Part shown: positions 15,854-23,038 of the stretch, in pieces
Layout of the letters: each line of letters opens with the position of its first letter
Position numbering within the stretch: the first letter of the stretch is position 1
Assembly: GCA_027485615.1 (NCBI GenBank)
Contig: JAIXQS010000140.1
Location: 1-46,425, forward strand
Direction: 5' to 3'
Source of the DNA: Verrucomicrobiaceae bacterium
GTDB lineage: Bacteria > Verrucomicrobiota > Verrucomicrobiia > Verrucomicrobiales > Akkermansiaceae
DNA: 46,425 nucleotides
Notes under the pieces: model-generated
Databases searched by the model: none
The model's input: only the letters and a program-made list of their open reading frames with translations
What the model was told of the DNA's origin: nothing
Position numbers and translations under genes: made by a program

Positions 15854-16732
15854 ATGACCCGTTACATTTTGGCATTTTCGCTCGCTTTGACCGGTTTCTG
15901 CCACGCAAAGGAGGATCTGAGGACGAATTTGGAAAAAACCTATGGCATCTGGCGGGCTGCGCTTATCAACAAGGACGCTGCGACATGGCAACGTGTGACT
16001 GCAGAGCATCGCCGCGTTGAAGTCAGGAACAGGATACTTTCCGAAAAACGCGCTTTCCCCGCAACGCTCTTCGACCTTCCCGCGCCGCCCCCGGCTCTCG
16101 GCGGCCTGAAATTCCTGGAGGCGAACCAGAACGGGGCGACCGCCAAGTCCGCCTATTTCGGCAAAGTCGATTTTGGCGTGGGTGGCGAACCTACGGATAA
16201 TCTGCTTGTGCTTTCGTTCGTCCGCGGTGCGGGCGGATGGCTGTATGACAAGGCGGATTTCGTGAACCTTACGGCTTTACCCGAAGTCCGCACCGAACTG
16301 GCGGCGGGAGAACTTTCCTATCTCCGCGGCGTGCCCGAAGCCCGGCCATCGGGTGTTGTGCCGCTGACACCCATCGCCGCCAACCCGGCGTCGACCATCG
16401 CCAAGGTGTATGTCTTCAGCCCCGGCCGCGAGGTGCAGGTGCAGGTCAATAAGATCAGCCGCCACCACTTCGCGAACGCCAAGGAGGCTGAGATCGTGAT
16501 CGGTGGCGCGCGCAACGGTCCCAATGAGGTCCAGTATTCGATCCGTAAGCTGGAGGGAGGAACGGGGGAGGAGGCGCTGACCATCCGCGTTTATCTCATG
16601 TCCGAGATCGAGGGGATGAAACCTATAAAGGCGTTCGAGTACCTGGTTCCGGAAAAGGGAACTTTCCAACCTTTCGGAACGGGAACTTTCAACCTGGATG
16701 CCGCCATGGCCGCCAAACTCTCGGGAAAGTGA
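15854..16732 (+). CDS. Secreted protein of unknown function
   Basis: 292 aa with a clear signal peptide (MTRYILAFSLALTGFCHA). The mature part begins with a helical stretch containing WRAALINKDAATWQRVTAEHR, reminiscent of NTF2-like or DUF4440-like openings. A proline-rich link and a beta-rich C-terminal half follow (AEIVIGGARNGPNEVQYSI, then TIRVYLMSE), which could be an Ig-like domain. I do not recognise a family. Its stop overlaps the start of the next small gene (GTGA), so it probably heads a plus-strand series leading to the MoxR/Bat genes. Confidence 0.7.
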   Translation: MTRYILAFSLALTGFCHAKEDLRTNLEKTYGIWRAALINKDAATWQRVTAEHRRVEVRNRILSEKRAFPATLFDLPAPPPALGGLKFLEANQNGATAKSAYFGKVDFGVGGEPTDNLLVLSFVRGAGGWLYDKADFVNLTALPEVRTELAAGELSYLRGVPEARPSGVVPLTPIAANPASTIAKVYVFSPGREVQVQVNKISRHHFANAKEAEIVIGGARNGPNEVQYSIRKLEGGTGEEALTIRVYLMSEIEGMKPIKAFEYLVPEKGTFQPFGTGTFNLDAAMAAKLSGK

Positions 16733-16995
16733 GCGCCGACAGGAAACCCTATCTCGAAGCCTGGCTGCGGCGCACGGGACGCGAGCTTTCCGCAAGCGGG
16801 CGGCTTTCGGAGGCGGCGCTGATCCTTTCCAGGAAAAAGGGAGGCGATATGGGTGAATGGGCCGAGAGGTTGAGACGGATCCTCGGACGGGAGGAAGATC
16901 CGGGTTTTGAGCTTCTCACCGAAATCGACGCGATACTCGCCCGACCGGCAAGGCGCGACATTCCATCTGCGCCCGGACAAGATCTGTTCGGTTAG
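16729..16995 (+). CDS. Small uncharacterised protein coupled to the preceding secreted-protein gene
   Basis: 88 aa, starting at a GTG that overlaps the upstream stop by 4 bases. The sequence is charged and helical (AWLRRTGRELSASGRLSEAA, then MGEWAERLRRILG), has no signal peptide or membrane segment, and ends in a flexible tail. No domain recognised. Compositional similarity to its neighbours and the stop/start overlap support a real gene rather than chance. Confidence 0.6.
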   Translation: MSADRKPYLEAWLRRTGRELSASGRLSEAALILSRKKGGDMGEWAERLRRILGREEDPGFELLTEIDAILARPARRDIPSAPGQDLFG

Positions 16996-17140
16996 GCGAA
17001 CACCACTGCCAGATGGCGAGTCTTACGATCATTTCACAAAGCGTGACAATTTTGGTTGCTCGCTCGCCCGTCTGTTCATATCACTTGAGACCGACTTCGG
17101 GTCTGACCGATTTCCCCCCCCTATTCCAGTAAATTGGTTC

Positions 17141-17542
17141 ATGCACCGGCTGTCATCTCATCACCTTCTGAAGCGATTCAGGATCGCATCCCTGTTCCTT
17201 GTACTCACGTTCCTTTCACTGCCGGTTGCCATCGGCTTTCTCTCATACGGATTACTGGAGAAAGATGCCGGCTGGATGCAAGTCGCAGGATACGTCCTGG
17301 CAGCGGGCTTGGTTCTCAAGGTGCTTTCACACATAGTGGGGGGGCGTCTGAAATGCCCGCTTTGCATGGGCACGCCTTTGAGAAACCTTGGCTGCTCGAA
17401 GCACAAGTCCGCGCAAACACTGTTCGGAAGTCACAAGCTGGACGTGGCGGTTTCGATTCTGTTCCAGGACAAATTCCGCTGCCCTTACTGCGGGGAAACG
17501 ACGGGGATGCAAGTCCGGGAGCGCCGCGTTCGCAGGTATTGA
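17141..17542 (+). CDS. Small membrane protein with zinc-ribbon cysteines
   Basis: 133 aa. Two hydrophobic segments (about 15-35 and 47-63) are followed by a cytoplasmic-type CPLC (residues 72-75), then GCSKHKSAQTL and CPYCGE near the C-terminus, so four or five cysteines could bind one zinc ion. No named family recognised. ATG 17141 is preferred to the much longer open frame from 16907, which would overlap the preceding gene in another frame. It lies 71 bases upstream of moxR, so it may belong to the same transcript and be an accessory part of that system. Confidence 0.65.
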   Translation: MHRLSSHHLLKRFRIASLFLVLTFLSLPVAIGFLSYGLLEKDAGWMQVAGYVLAAGLVLKVLSHIVGGRLKCPLCMGTPLRNLGCSKHKSAQTLFGSHKLDVAVSILFQDKFRCPYCGETTGMQVRERRVRRY

Positions 17543-17613
17543 CGGTAAAATCACCATGCAGGGGATTGCCGGTTGCACATGTCGCGTTGAGAGGCAAACT
17601 TTGTCCGCCAACA

Positions 17614-18597
17614 ATGACAACGGAAGAACTACAGGAAAGGATTGCCGAGAGCAGCTCGTGGATCGGCGAAGTGAAGGACGAGATGGCGAAAGTCCTCGTG
17701 GGGCAGGAGGATCTGGTCGACAGGCTGCTGGTGGGCTTGCTCTGCAACGGCCACATCCTGCTGGAAGGTGTTCCCGGGCTGGCCAAGACGCTGGCGGTGA
17801 AGGCACTGTCCGGTTCGCTTTCCACTACCTTTGCGAGGTTCCAGTTCACGCCCGACCTTTTGCCCGCCGATCTCGTGGGAACGATGATCTATCACCCGCA
17901 CGACGCCAGGTTCGAGCCGAAGCTCGGCCCGATATTCAACAACCTGATCCTCGCCGACGAGATCAACCGCGCCCCGGCGAAGGTGCAGTCCGCGCTTCTG
18001 GAGGCGATGCAGGAGCGTCAGGTCACGCTGGGCGACCGCTCCTATCCGCTGCCGAAGCCTTTCCTTGTTCTCGCCACGCAGAACCCCATCGACCAGGAAG
18101 GCACCTATCAGCTGCCCGAGGCGCAGCTCGACCGTTTCCTGCTGAAGGTGAATGTCGGTTATCCTACGAAGTCCGAAGAGTTGGAAATCCTGAATCGTAT
18201 GGCGACCTCGGCTCCCTTGTATGAAACGAAGAGCAGGGCGACACCCGAGCAGGTCGGCGCGTCCCGCGATCTGGTGAACTCGGTTTATATCGACGAGGCG
18301 ATCCGCAAATACATCGTCGAGCTGATCTACTGCACCCGTTTCCCCGTGAAAGTGGACGCCCCTCTCAAGAACTGGGTGCGCGCCGGAGCCTCACCGCGCG
18401 GAACCATCAACCTCGCCCTCGCCGCCCGTGCCCGCGCTTTCATGCAGGGACGCGCGTTCGTGACCCCGCAGGATGTGAAGGACATGGCTCTGGATGTCTT
18501 GCGCCACCGCATCCTCCTGACTTACGAAGCCGAGGCCGAGGGCATCACCACGGATACGATCATCCAGCGCATCCTGGCGAAAGTAGTCGTGCCCTAA
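17614..18597 (+). CDS. moxR: MoxR-family AAA+ ATPase
   Basis: 327 aa. Walker A is GVPGLAKT (52-59), Walker B is LILADE (111-116), sensor 1 is LATQNP (153-158) followed by the family motif EGTYQLPEAQLDRF, and the C-terminal lid has SPRGTINL. MoxR ATPases act as chaperones with von Willebrand factor A (vWA) proteins to mature or insert cofactors, or to remodel protein complexes. The vWA partners follow directly downstream (DUF58, BatA, BatB). Start: ATG 17614, before a helical lead-in shared by the family; a longer frame overlaps the zinc-ribbon gene. Confidence 0.96.
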   Translation: MTTEELQERIAESSSWIGEVKDEMAKVLVGQEDLVDRLLVGLLCNGHILLEGVPGLAKTLAVKALSGSLSTTFARFQFTPDLLPADLVGTMIYHPHDARFEPKLGPIFNNLILADEINRAPAKVQSALLEAMQERQVTLGDRSYPLPKPFLVLATQNPIDQEGTYQLPEAQLDRFLLKVNVGYPTKSEELEILNRMATSAPLYETKSRATPEQVGASRDLVNSVYIDEAIRKYIVELIYCTRFPVKVDAPLKNWVRAGASPRGTINLALAARARAFMQGRAFVTPQDVKDMALDVLRHRILLTYEAEAEGITTDTIIQRILAKVVVP

Positions 18598-18674
18598 AAT
18601 TCAAATTTCAAGGAAGAATCGGAATCCGAATGGATGTGATTTTTTCGGATTTAAAGCTTAGGATTTAGGATTTT
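18596..18674. repeat. Two heptad repeat arrays in the moxR-DUF58 spacer
   Basis: The spacer has two blocks in 7-base phase: AAAATTC, AAATTTC, AAGGAAG at 18596-18616, and GGATTTA, AAGCTTA, GGATTTA, GGATTTT at 18647-18674. They begin at the moxR stop and end 8 bases before the DUF58 ATG. The spacer is an island of AT-rich DNA inside an otherwise tightly packed operon. Confidence 0.7.
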
Positions 18675-18682
18675 CTTTCAGC

Positions 18683-19573
18683 ATGACCGAAGACGAACAG
18701 ATCGAGGAAATGATGGCGCGGGTGCGCAAGCTCGAGCTCAAGGCCCGGCGTCTTGTGCGGGAGTCGTTTTCCGGCGAATACCTTTCCTCGTTCCGCGGGC
18801 AGGGACTCGATTTCGATGACTTCCGGGAATACCAGCACGGGGACGAGGTGCGGTTCATCGACTGGAATGTGACCGCCCGCATGAACGAGCCGTTCGTGAG
18901 GAAATTCCGCGAGGAAAGGGAACTTTCCGTGATCATGGCCGTGGATGTTTCCGGCTCGGCGGATTTCGGCAGCCAGCATCTGAGCAAACGCGAGCTGTCC
19001 GCGGAGATCGCGGCCGTTCTCGGCTTCAGTGCGCTGCAGAACGGCGACCAGGTGGGTCTGCTCATTTTCGCGGAAGAGCCGGTGATGTTCATCCCTCCCG
19101 CGAAAGGCACCCGCCATCTGTTGCGCATGATCCGGGAAATCCTTGTGGCAAAGCCCGCCAAGCAGGGCACATCCGTTGAGGAAGCCTGCAATTTCCTCGT
19201 CAAATCGCTCAAGCGGAAGGCGCTCGTTTTCATGGTTTCCGATTTCCATGCGGAGATTCTCGACAAGCCTCTTGGCAAGCTCGCGCGCAAGCACGAACTC
19301 GTGGCGCTGCGTGTCAACGATCCCCTGGAGACCGACCTGCCGAAAGCCGGACGCGTGGTGATGGTCGATCCGGAAACGGGTTTCGAGACGCTCGTGAACA
19401 CCAGCAACCCGAACCTCAGGATGGGCTACAGGAAACTGATGACCCGGCAAGTCGAGGGTGTGGCTGCCGTTTTCAAGAAACATGGGATCGACGCGGCGAC
19501 GCTGACAACGGACAAGGATACGCTGCCCGCGTTGCACGGGCTGCTCAAGCGCCGGGGCAGGCGCAGGAGATAA
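18683..19573 (+). CDS. DUF58 protein with vWA-like domain
   Basis: 296 aa. The DUF58 signature GLDFDDFREYQHGDEVRFID starts at residue 41 and is followed by WNVTARMNEPFVRKF. A vWA-like fold begins at about residue 84 with VDVSGSADFG, the MIDAS DxSxS version with Ser89/Ser91. DUF58 genes almost always sit beside moxR and batA and are thought to be adaptors for the MoxR ATPase. The next gene starts 6 bases after the stop. Cytoplasmic: no signal peptide or membrane segment. Confidence 0.94.
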   Translation: MTEDEQIEEMMARVRKLELKARRLVRESFSGEYLSSFRGQGLDFDDFREYQHGDEVRFIDWNVTARMNEPFVRKFREERELSVIMAVDVSGSADFGSQHLSKRELSAEIAAVLGFSALQNGDQVGLLIFAEEPVMFIPPAKGTRHLLRMIREILVAKPAKQGTSVEEACNFLVKSLKRKALVFMVSDFHAEILDKPLGKLARKHELVALRVNDPLETDLPKAGRVVMVDPETGFETLVNTSNPNLRMGYRKLMTRQVEGVAAVFKKHGIDAATLTTDKDTLPALHGLLKRRGRRRR

Positions 19574-19579
19574 GAAACG

Positions 19580-20083
19580 ATGGAAGAGAAAGGGAAAAAC
19601 CTCGGACTCGCGGAGCCGCGCGATGCCATCGATCTGGTTCCGACCTGGGATCCGCAGCTTTGGTGGATTTTTGCGGTGGTAGCCGTAATCGCGGCCGTCG
19701 TCCTTCTGGTGGTGCTTCTCTTGAGGAAAAAGCCCGTGGTCGATTCATCGAAGGAAAAGCGCGAGGCCTATCTTGAGGCAAAGGCCGCTTTCTCCGGAAA
19801 TGAAGGTATGGATCCGCGTGAATCCGCGATCCGCGTTTCCATGATCCTCCGGCGTTACCTCGCAAGGAGCATGAACGAACCCGCTCTTTTCGAGACACAT
19901 GAGGAGTTCATCGCCCGGCATGACGGACTGAAGAACCTGCCGGATCATGTGAGATCCGAGGCCGGTGCGTTTTTCTCCGAACTCGCGGCGGTCAAATATG
20001 CGCCGGATGACATCATAAGAATCGAAGCGGACAAGACGAATGCCGGGGGTATGGCGTTATTGGAAAGGATCCACGGCGCATGA
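19580..20083 (+). CDS. DUF4381-like single-pass membrane protein
   Basis: 167 aa. A short polar N-terminus ends in LVPTWDPQLWWIF, followed by one strong membrane segment (about 27-49) and a cytoplasmic helical domain with SMILRRYLARSMNEP and FETHEEFIARH, the pattern of DUF4381 proteins in MoxR/Bat loci. It overlaps batA by 4 bases (ATGA). Role inferred from context: a small membrane partner of the vWA proteins. Confidence 0.85.
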   Translation: MEEKGKNLGLAEPRDAIDLVPTWDPQLWWIFAVVAVIAAVVLLVVLLLRKKPVVDSSKEKREAYLEAKAAFSGNEGMDPRESAIRVSMILRRYLARSMNEPALFETHEEFIARHDGLKNLPDHVRSEAGAFFSELAAVKYAPDDIIRIEADKTNAGGMALLERIHGA

Positions 20084-21093
20084 TCGAGGACTTCATCACC
20101 CACTTCCGTTTCGCGCAGCCGGGCTGGCTTCTATTGTTCATTCCCAGTCTGCTCCTGTTGCTGCTGCGGCGGGGCAGGGGAGCGTCCGGAGCGGTGGTGT
20201 TCCCGAATCTCGGTGTGCTGCTTAGCTTGGGGAAAAGGGTCAACCGCCTCGCATGGAATATCGGCGTGCCGCTGGTCTTCACATCGCTGGTTTTCGCCAT
20301 CCTCGGGATGGCGCGGCCGGTTTGGCGCAACGAATACCAGAGCCGCTCCGCGAGCGGCATCGACATCGTGCTCGCCTTCGATGTTTCCCTTTCCATGGAT
20401 ATCGATGATTTCCGCATGGACGGCGAGCCGATGAAACGCATCGACGCTGCCAAGCGGGTGGTTGACTCGTTCATCTCGCGCAGGCCGGACGACAGGATCG
20501 GGCTGGTGGCGTTCGCGGGGCGGCCGGTTTCCGTGAGCCCCATCACTTTGGATCATGATTGGCTGCGCCTCGGCTTGGACGGATTGCGCCTGAACCGCCA
20601 AGGCGTGGGGACGGTGGAGGAACAGGGCACGGCGATTGGTTCCGCACTTTCTGCGGCGGCCACCCGCCTCGACAACCGCGACGCCAAGAGCAAGATCATC
20701 GTGCTCATCACCGACGGCGCGAGCAACTCCGGCAAGATCTCGCCGCTTGAGGCCGCGATGGAAATCAAGACGCTCGGCATCAAGACCTACACGGTGGCGA
20801 TCGGAACGACGGAAGGCAGGGTTTCTCCCGGCATTCAGTCTTATCCGAGGCAGGAGTTCGATCTCCCCACGCTGCGGAAAATCGCCAGCGAGACGCGGGG
20901 CGAACATTTCTGGGCGCAGAGCCTCGAGGATCTTGAGAACAATTTCCGGACCATCGACAGGCTGGAGAAGACGGAATCCCGCAGCCTGACGGTGATCGAT
21001 GACCGCGAGCTTTACGCGTGGTTTGTGGGAGTTTCCCTGCTGGCGGGGCTCGGCTTCGCGGTGTATATCTCGCTGAACAGGACAAGCGGCTGA
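20080..21093 (+). CDS. batA: BatA-type membrane protein with vWA domain
   Basis: 337 aa. Two N-terminal hydrophobic segments (about 15-30 and 61-79) are followed by a vWA domain from about residue 94 with the MIDAS motif DVSLS (101-105), the Thr loop EEQGTAIGSAL and the Asp loop LITDGAS. A last membrane helix near 311-330 completes the typical BatA topology. Bat proteins were named for Bacteroides aerotolerance and are thought to work with MoxR in envelope stress. The next gene begins 1 base after the stop. Confidence 0.93.
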   Translation: MIEDFITHFRFAQPGWLLLFIPSLLLLLLRRGRGASGAVVFPNLGVLLSLGKRVNRLAWNIGVPLVFTSLVFAILGMARPVWRNEYQSRSASGIDIVLAFDVSLSMDIDDFRMDGEPMKRIDAAKRVVDSFISRRPDDRIGLVAFAGRPVSVSPITLDHDWLRLGLDGLRLNRQGVGTVEEQGTAIGSALSAAATRLDNRDAKSKIIVLITDGASNSGKISPLEAAMEIKTLGIKTYTVAIGTTEGRVSPGIQSYPRQEFDLPTLRKIASETRGEHFWAQSLEDLENNFRTIDRLEKTESRSLTVIDDRELYAWFVGVSLLAGLGFAVYISLNRTSG

Positions 21094-21094
21094 C

Positions 21095-23035
21095 ATGAAC
21101 CTTGAATATCCAGCATGGCTTTTGGTGTGGATCGCGGTGCCGATCCTGGCCGTCTGCGCCGTGATGGCGGGGCGTTTCGGCAAACGTCCGTGGCAGGCTT
21201 TTGCGGCGGAAAGGCTGCGTGCCAAACTCATCAAGAAAGACCACCCGTTACCCCGCTGGATGGCGCTGGGCATGATCCTTGCGGCGATCTCGGCGTTGGC
21301 TTTCGCGATGGCGCGCCCGCAGGGTGATGCAGGAACCAAAACGGAAAGGACGACGGGGCGCAATATCATGATCGCCCTCGACCTCTCCCGCAGCATGCGC
21401 GTGCAGGACGTGAAGCCTGATCGCCTTGCGCAGGCGAAGATCGTGATCTACGAGCTGCTCGAATCGATGAAGAACGACCGCGTCGGCCTGATCGCTTTCG
21501 CGGGAACCCCTTTTCTCAATGCGCCTCTCACCATTGACCACGGAGCCGTCAGGGAAACGGTGGAACAGATCGATGAACAGTGGATGCCGACGGGTGGATC
21601 GGACCTCGCCGCGGCGGTGCGGCTCGCTACCCGGACGCTGAAGGAGACGGGTCAGAAAAGCAACGCGCTCGTCCTTATCAGCGATGGTGAGGAGAACGAG
21701 GGTGAACTCGATTCGATCATCGCGGATGCGGAAAGCTCGGGTGTGACGATCATCGCCATCGGAGTGGGCACGGAGGATGGCGGCTTTGTTCCTCATCCGG
21801 ATTTCATCGGAGGTTTGGTGGATTCGGGCGGCAATCGCATCCTGAGCCGCCTGCAGCCGGGTGTGTTGCGGAAACTCGCGGACGAAACCGGGGGCCGCTA
21901 CGTGATCGCCGGTCGGGGAGCGGATGTCCCGGGGATGGTTCGCGCGGCCACCGAGGGTCTCGATGCGTTCGAAATGGAAGGCGGAAAGAGGCGGATCGTG
22001 ATCGAGTTTTTCCAGTGGGCGCTGCTTCCTGCGATCCTGTTCCTCGCTGCGGCCATTGTGGCGGGCACGCGCTGGAGGGGGCTGGCGAGTGCAAGTGCGG
22101 CGCTGGTGATTTTCTCCGCGCAGGCGGATGCGGATCTCGCCAAGGACGCGGGTCGCGCGTTTTCCGAGGAACGCTTCGATGAGGCGCGCGATGCCTACCG
22201 TGCGCTGGCGGATGAGAAAGTGAGCGGGGATAAAGTCTCGCGATTCCGTCTCGGTGAAGGCATCGCGGCATACGAGGCGCAGGATTACCGGGGTGCCCGC
22301 TCCGCCTACAGCGCGGCGCTGCTCGCCGAGGAGGCGAAGGTCGCGGGAAAAGGGCACGAGGGCATGGGCAACACGCTTTTCCAACTCGGCTGGATGGGGC
22401 TTTCCGGCAGCCGCTATCCCGTGGGCGAGGAAGTGCCTGACATGGCGAAATTCGACGAGCTTGTCCGCGAACAACTCAAGCGCATGGAGGAATCCGAGCT
22501 GCCCGAATCCGGCGAGACGAATGAATTCATCCGCATCGATTCCATCATCCTGAACTGGGCGGACGCCATCCGCCATTACCGCTCGGCGCAGGTGAAAAAT
22601 CCGGGTTCAGAAACCGCCCGTCGAAACGAGGAGCTGGCGATGGGATACCTCGTCCGTCTCAAGGAGCTGTTAGAGGAGGAAAAGGAGCAGACCGAAGGGG
22701 AGATCACACAGATGGAGCAAGCGCAGCCTCAGCCCGGCGATGGCCCGCCCCAGGAAGGCGAGCCGGGTGAGGGCAAGGGCGATGGCGAACCGCAGGAGGA
22801 CGGCGAAGGTGCCGAGGGGGAGGAACCTGGTGACAAGGGTAAGGGCGGCGACAAGGATCCGGAGGAAGGCGACAAAGGCAAGGAGCCGGATGAAAACGAT
22901 TCCAAGGGCGAGGCCGATCCCAACGAAACCCCCGAAGAACGTGCGCGCCGCATCCTTTCCGAAAACGCGGATCTTCAGAAAGGCCCGCTTACCCCCGGCA
23001 GACGCGAATTCAGGAACCCCGAAAAAGATTGGTAG
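21095..23035 (+). CDS. BatB-BatC fusion: vWA domain plus TPR and acidic low-complexity tail
   Basis: 646 aa. The BatB half has membrane segments near 9-25 and 56-72, MIDAS DLSRS (96-100), the PTGGSD and ISDGEEN loops, and a membrane segment at about 304-323. Immediately after comes a second hydrophobic, signal-like stretch (ASASAALVIFSAQADA, about 331-345), then TPR-like repeats (KDAGRAFSEERFDEARDAYR and on) to about 530, i.e. BatC. The last 100 residues are a Gly/Glu/Lys/Asp/Pro low-complexity tail. The signal-like segment at the joint looks like the relic of a separate BatC start. Confidence 0.9.
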   Translation: MNLEYPAWLLVWIAVPILAVCAVMAGRFGKRPWQAFAAERLRAKLIKKDHPLPRWMALGMILAAISALAFAMARPQGDAGTKTERTTGRNIMIALDLSRSMRVQDVKPDRLAQAKIVIYELLESMKNDRVGLIAFAGTPFLNAPLTIDHGAVRETVEQIDEQWMPTGGSDLAAAVRLATRTLKETGQKSNALVLISDGEENEGELDSIIADAESSGVTIIAIGVGTEDGGFVPHPDFIGGLVDSGGNRILSRLQPGVLRKLADETGGRYVIAGRGADVPGMVRAATEGLDAFEMEGGKRRIVIEFFQWALLPAILFLAAAIVAGTRWRGLASASAALVIFSAQADADLAKDAGRAFSEERFDEARDAYRALADEKVSGDKVSRFRLGEGIAAYEAQDYRGARSAYSAALLAEEAKVAGKGHEGMGNTLFQLGWMGLSGSRYPVGEEVPDMAKFDELVREQLKRMEESELPESGETNEFIRIDSIILNWADAIRHYRSAQVKNPGSETARRNEELAMGYLVRLKELLEEEKEQTEGEITQMEQAQPQPGDGPPQEGEPGEGKGDGEPQEDGEGAEGEEPGDKGKGGDKDPEEGDKGKEPDENDSKGEADPNETPEERARRILSENADLQKGPLTPGRREFRNPEKDW

Positions 23036-23038
23036 AAT

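Noticed and set aside
17080..17110. A possible terminator hairpin (AGACC/GGTCT) before the zinc-ribbon gene.
   Set aside because: Only a 5-bp stem and no T-run.
20131..22576. Two long minus-strand frames (about 421 and 442 codons) over batA and batB.
   Set aside because: Shadows of conserved vWA genes; composition is Arg/His-rich and no motif is seen.
22680..22940. The repetitive Gly/Glu/Lys-coding stretch as a DNA repeat element.
   Set aside because: It is in frame in the BatC half and explained by a low-complexity protein tail; no exact DNA unit is repeated.
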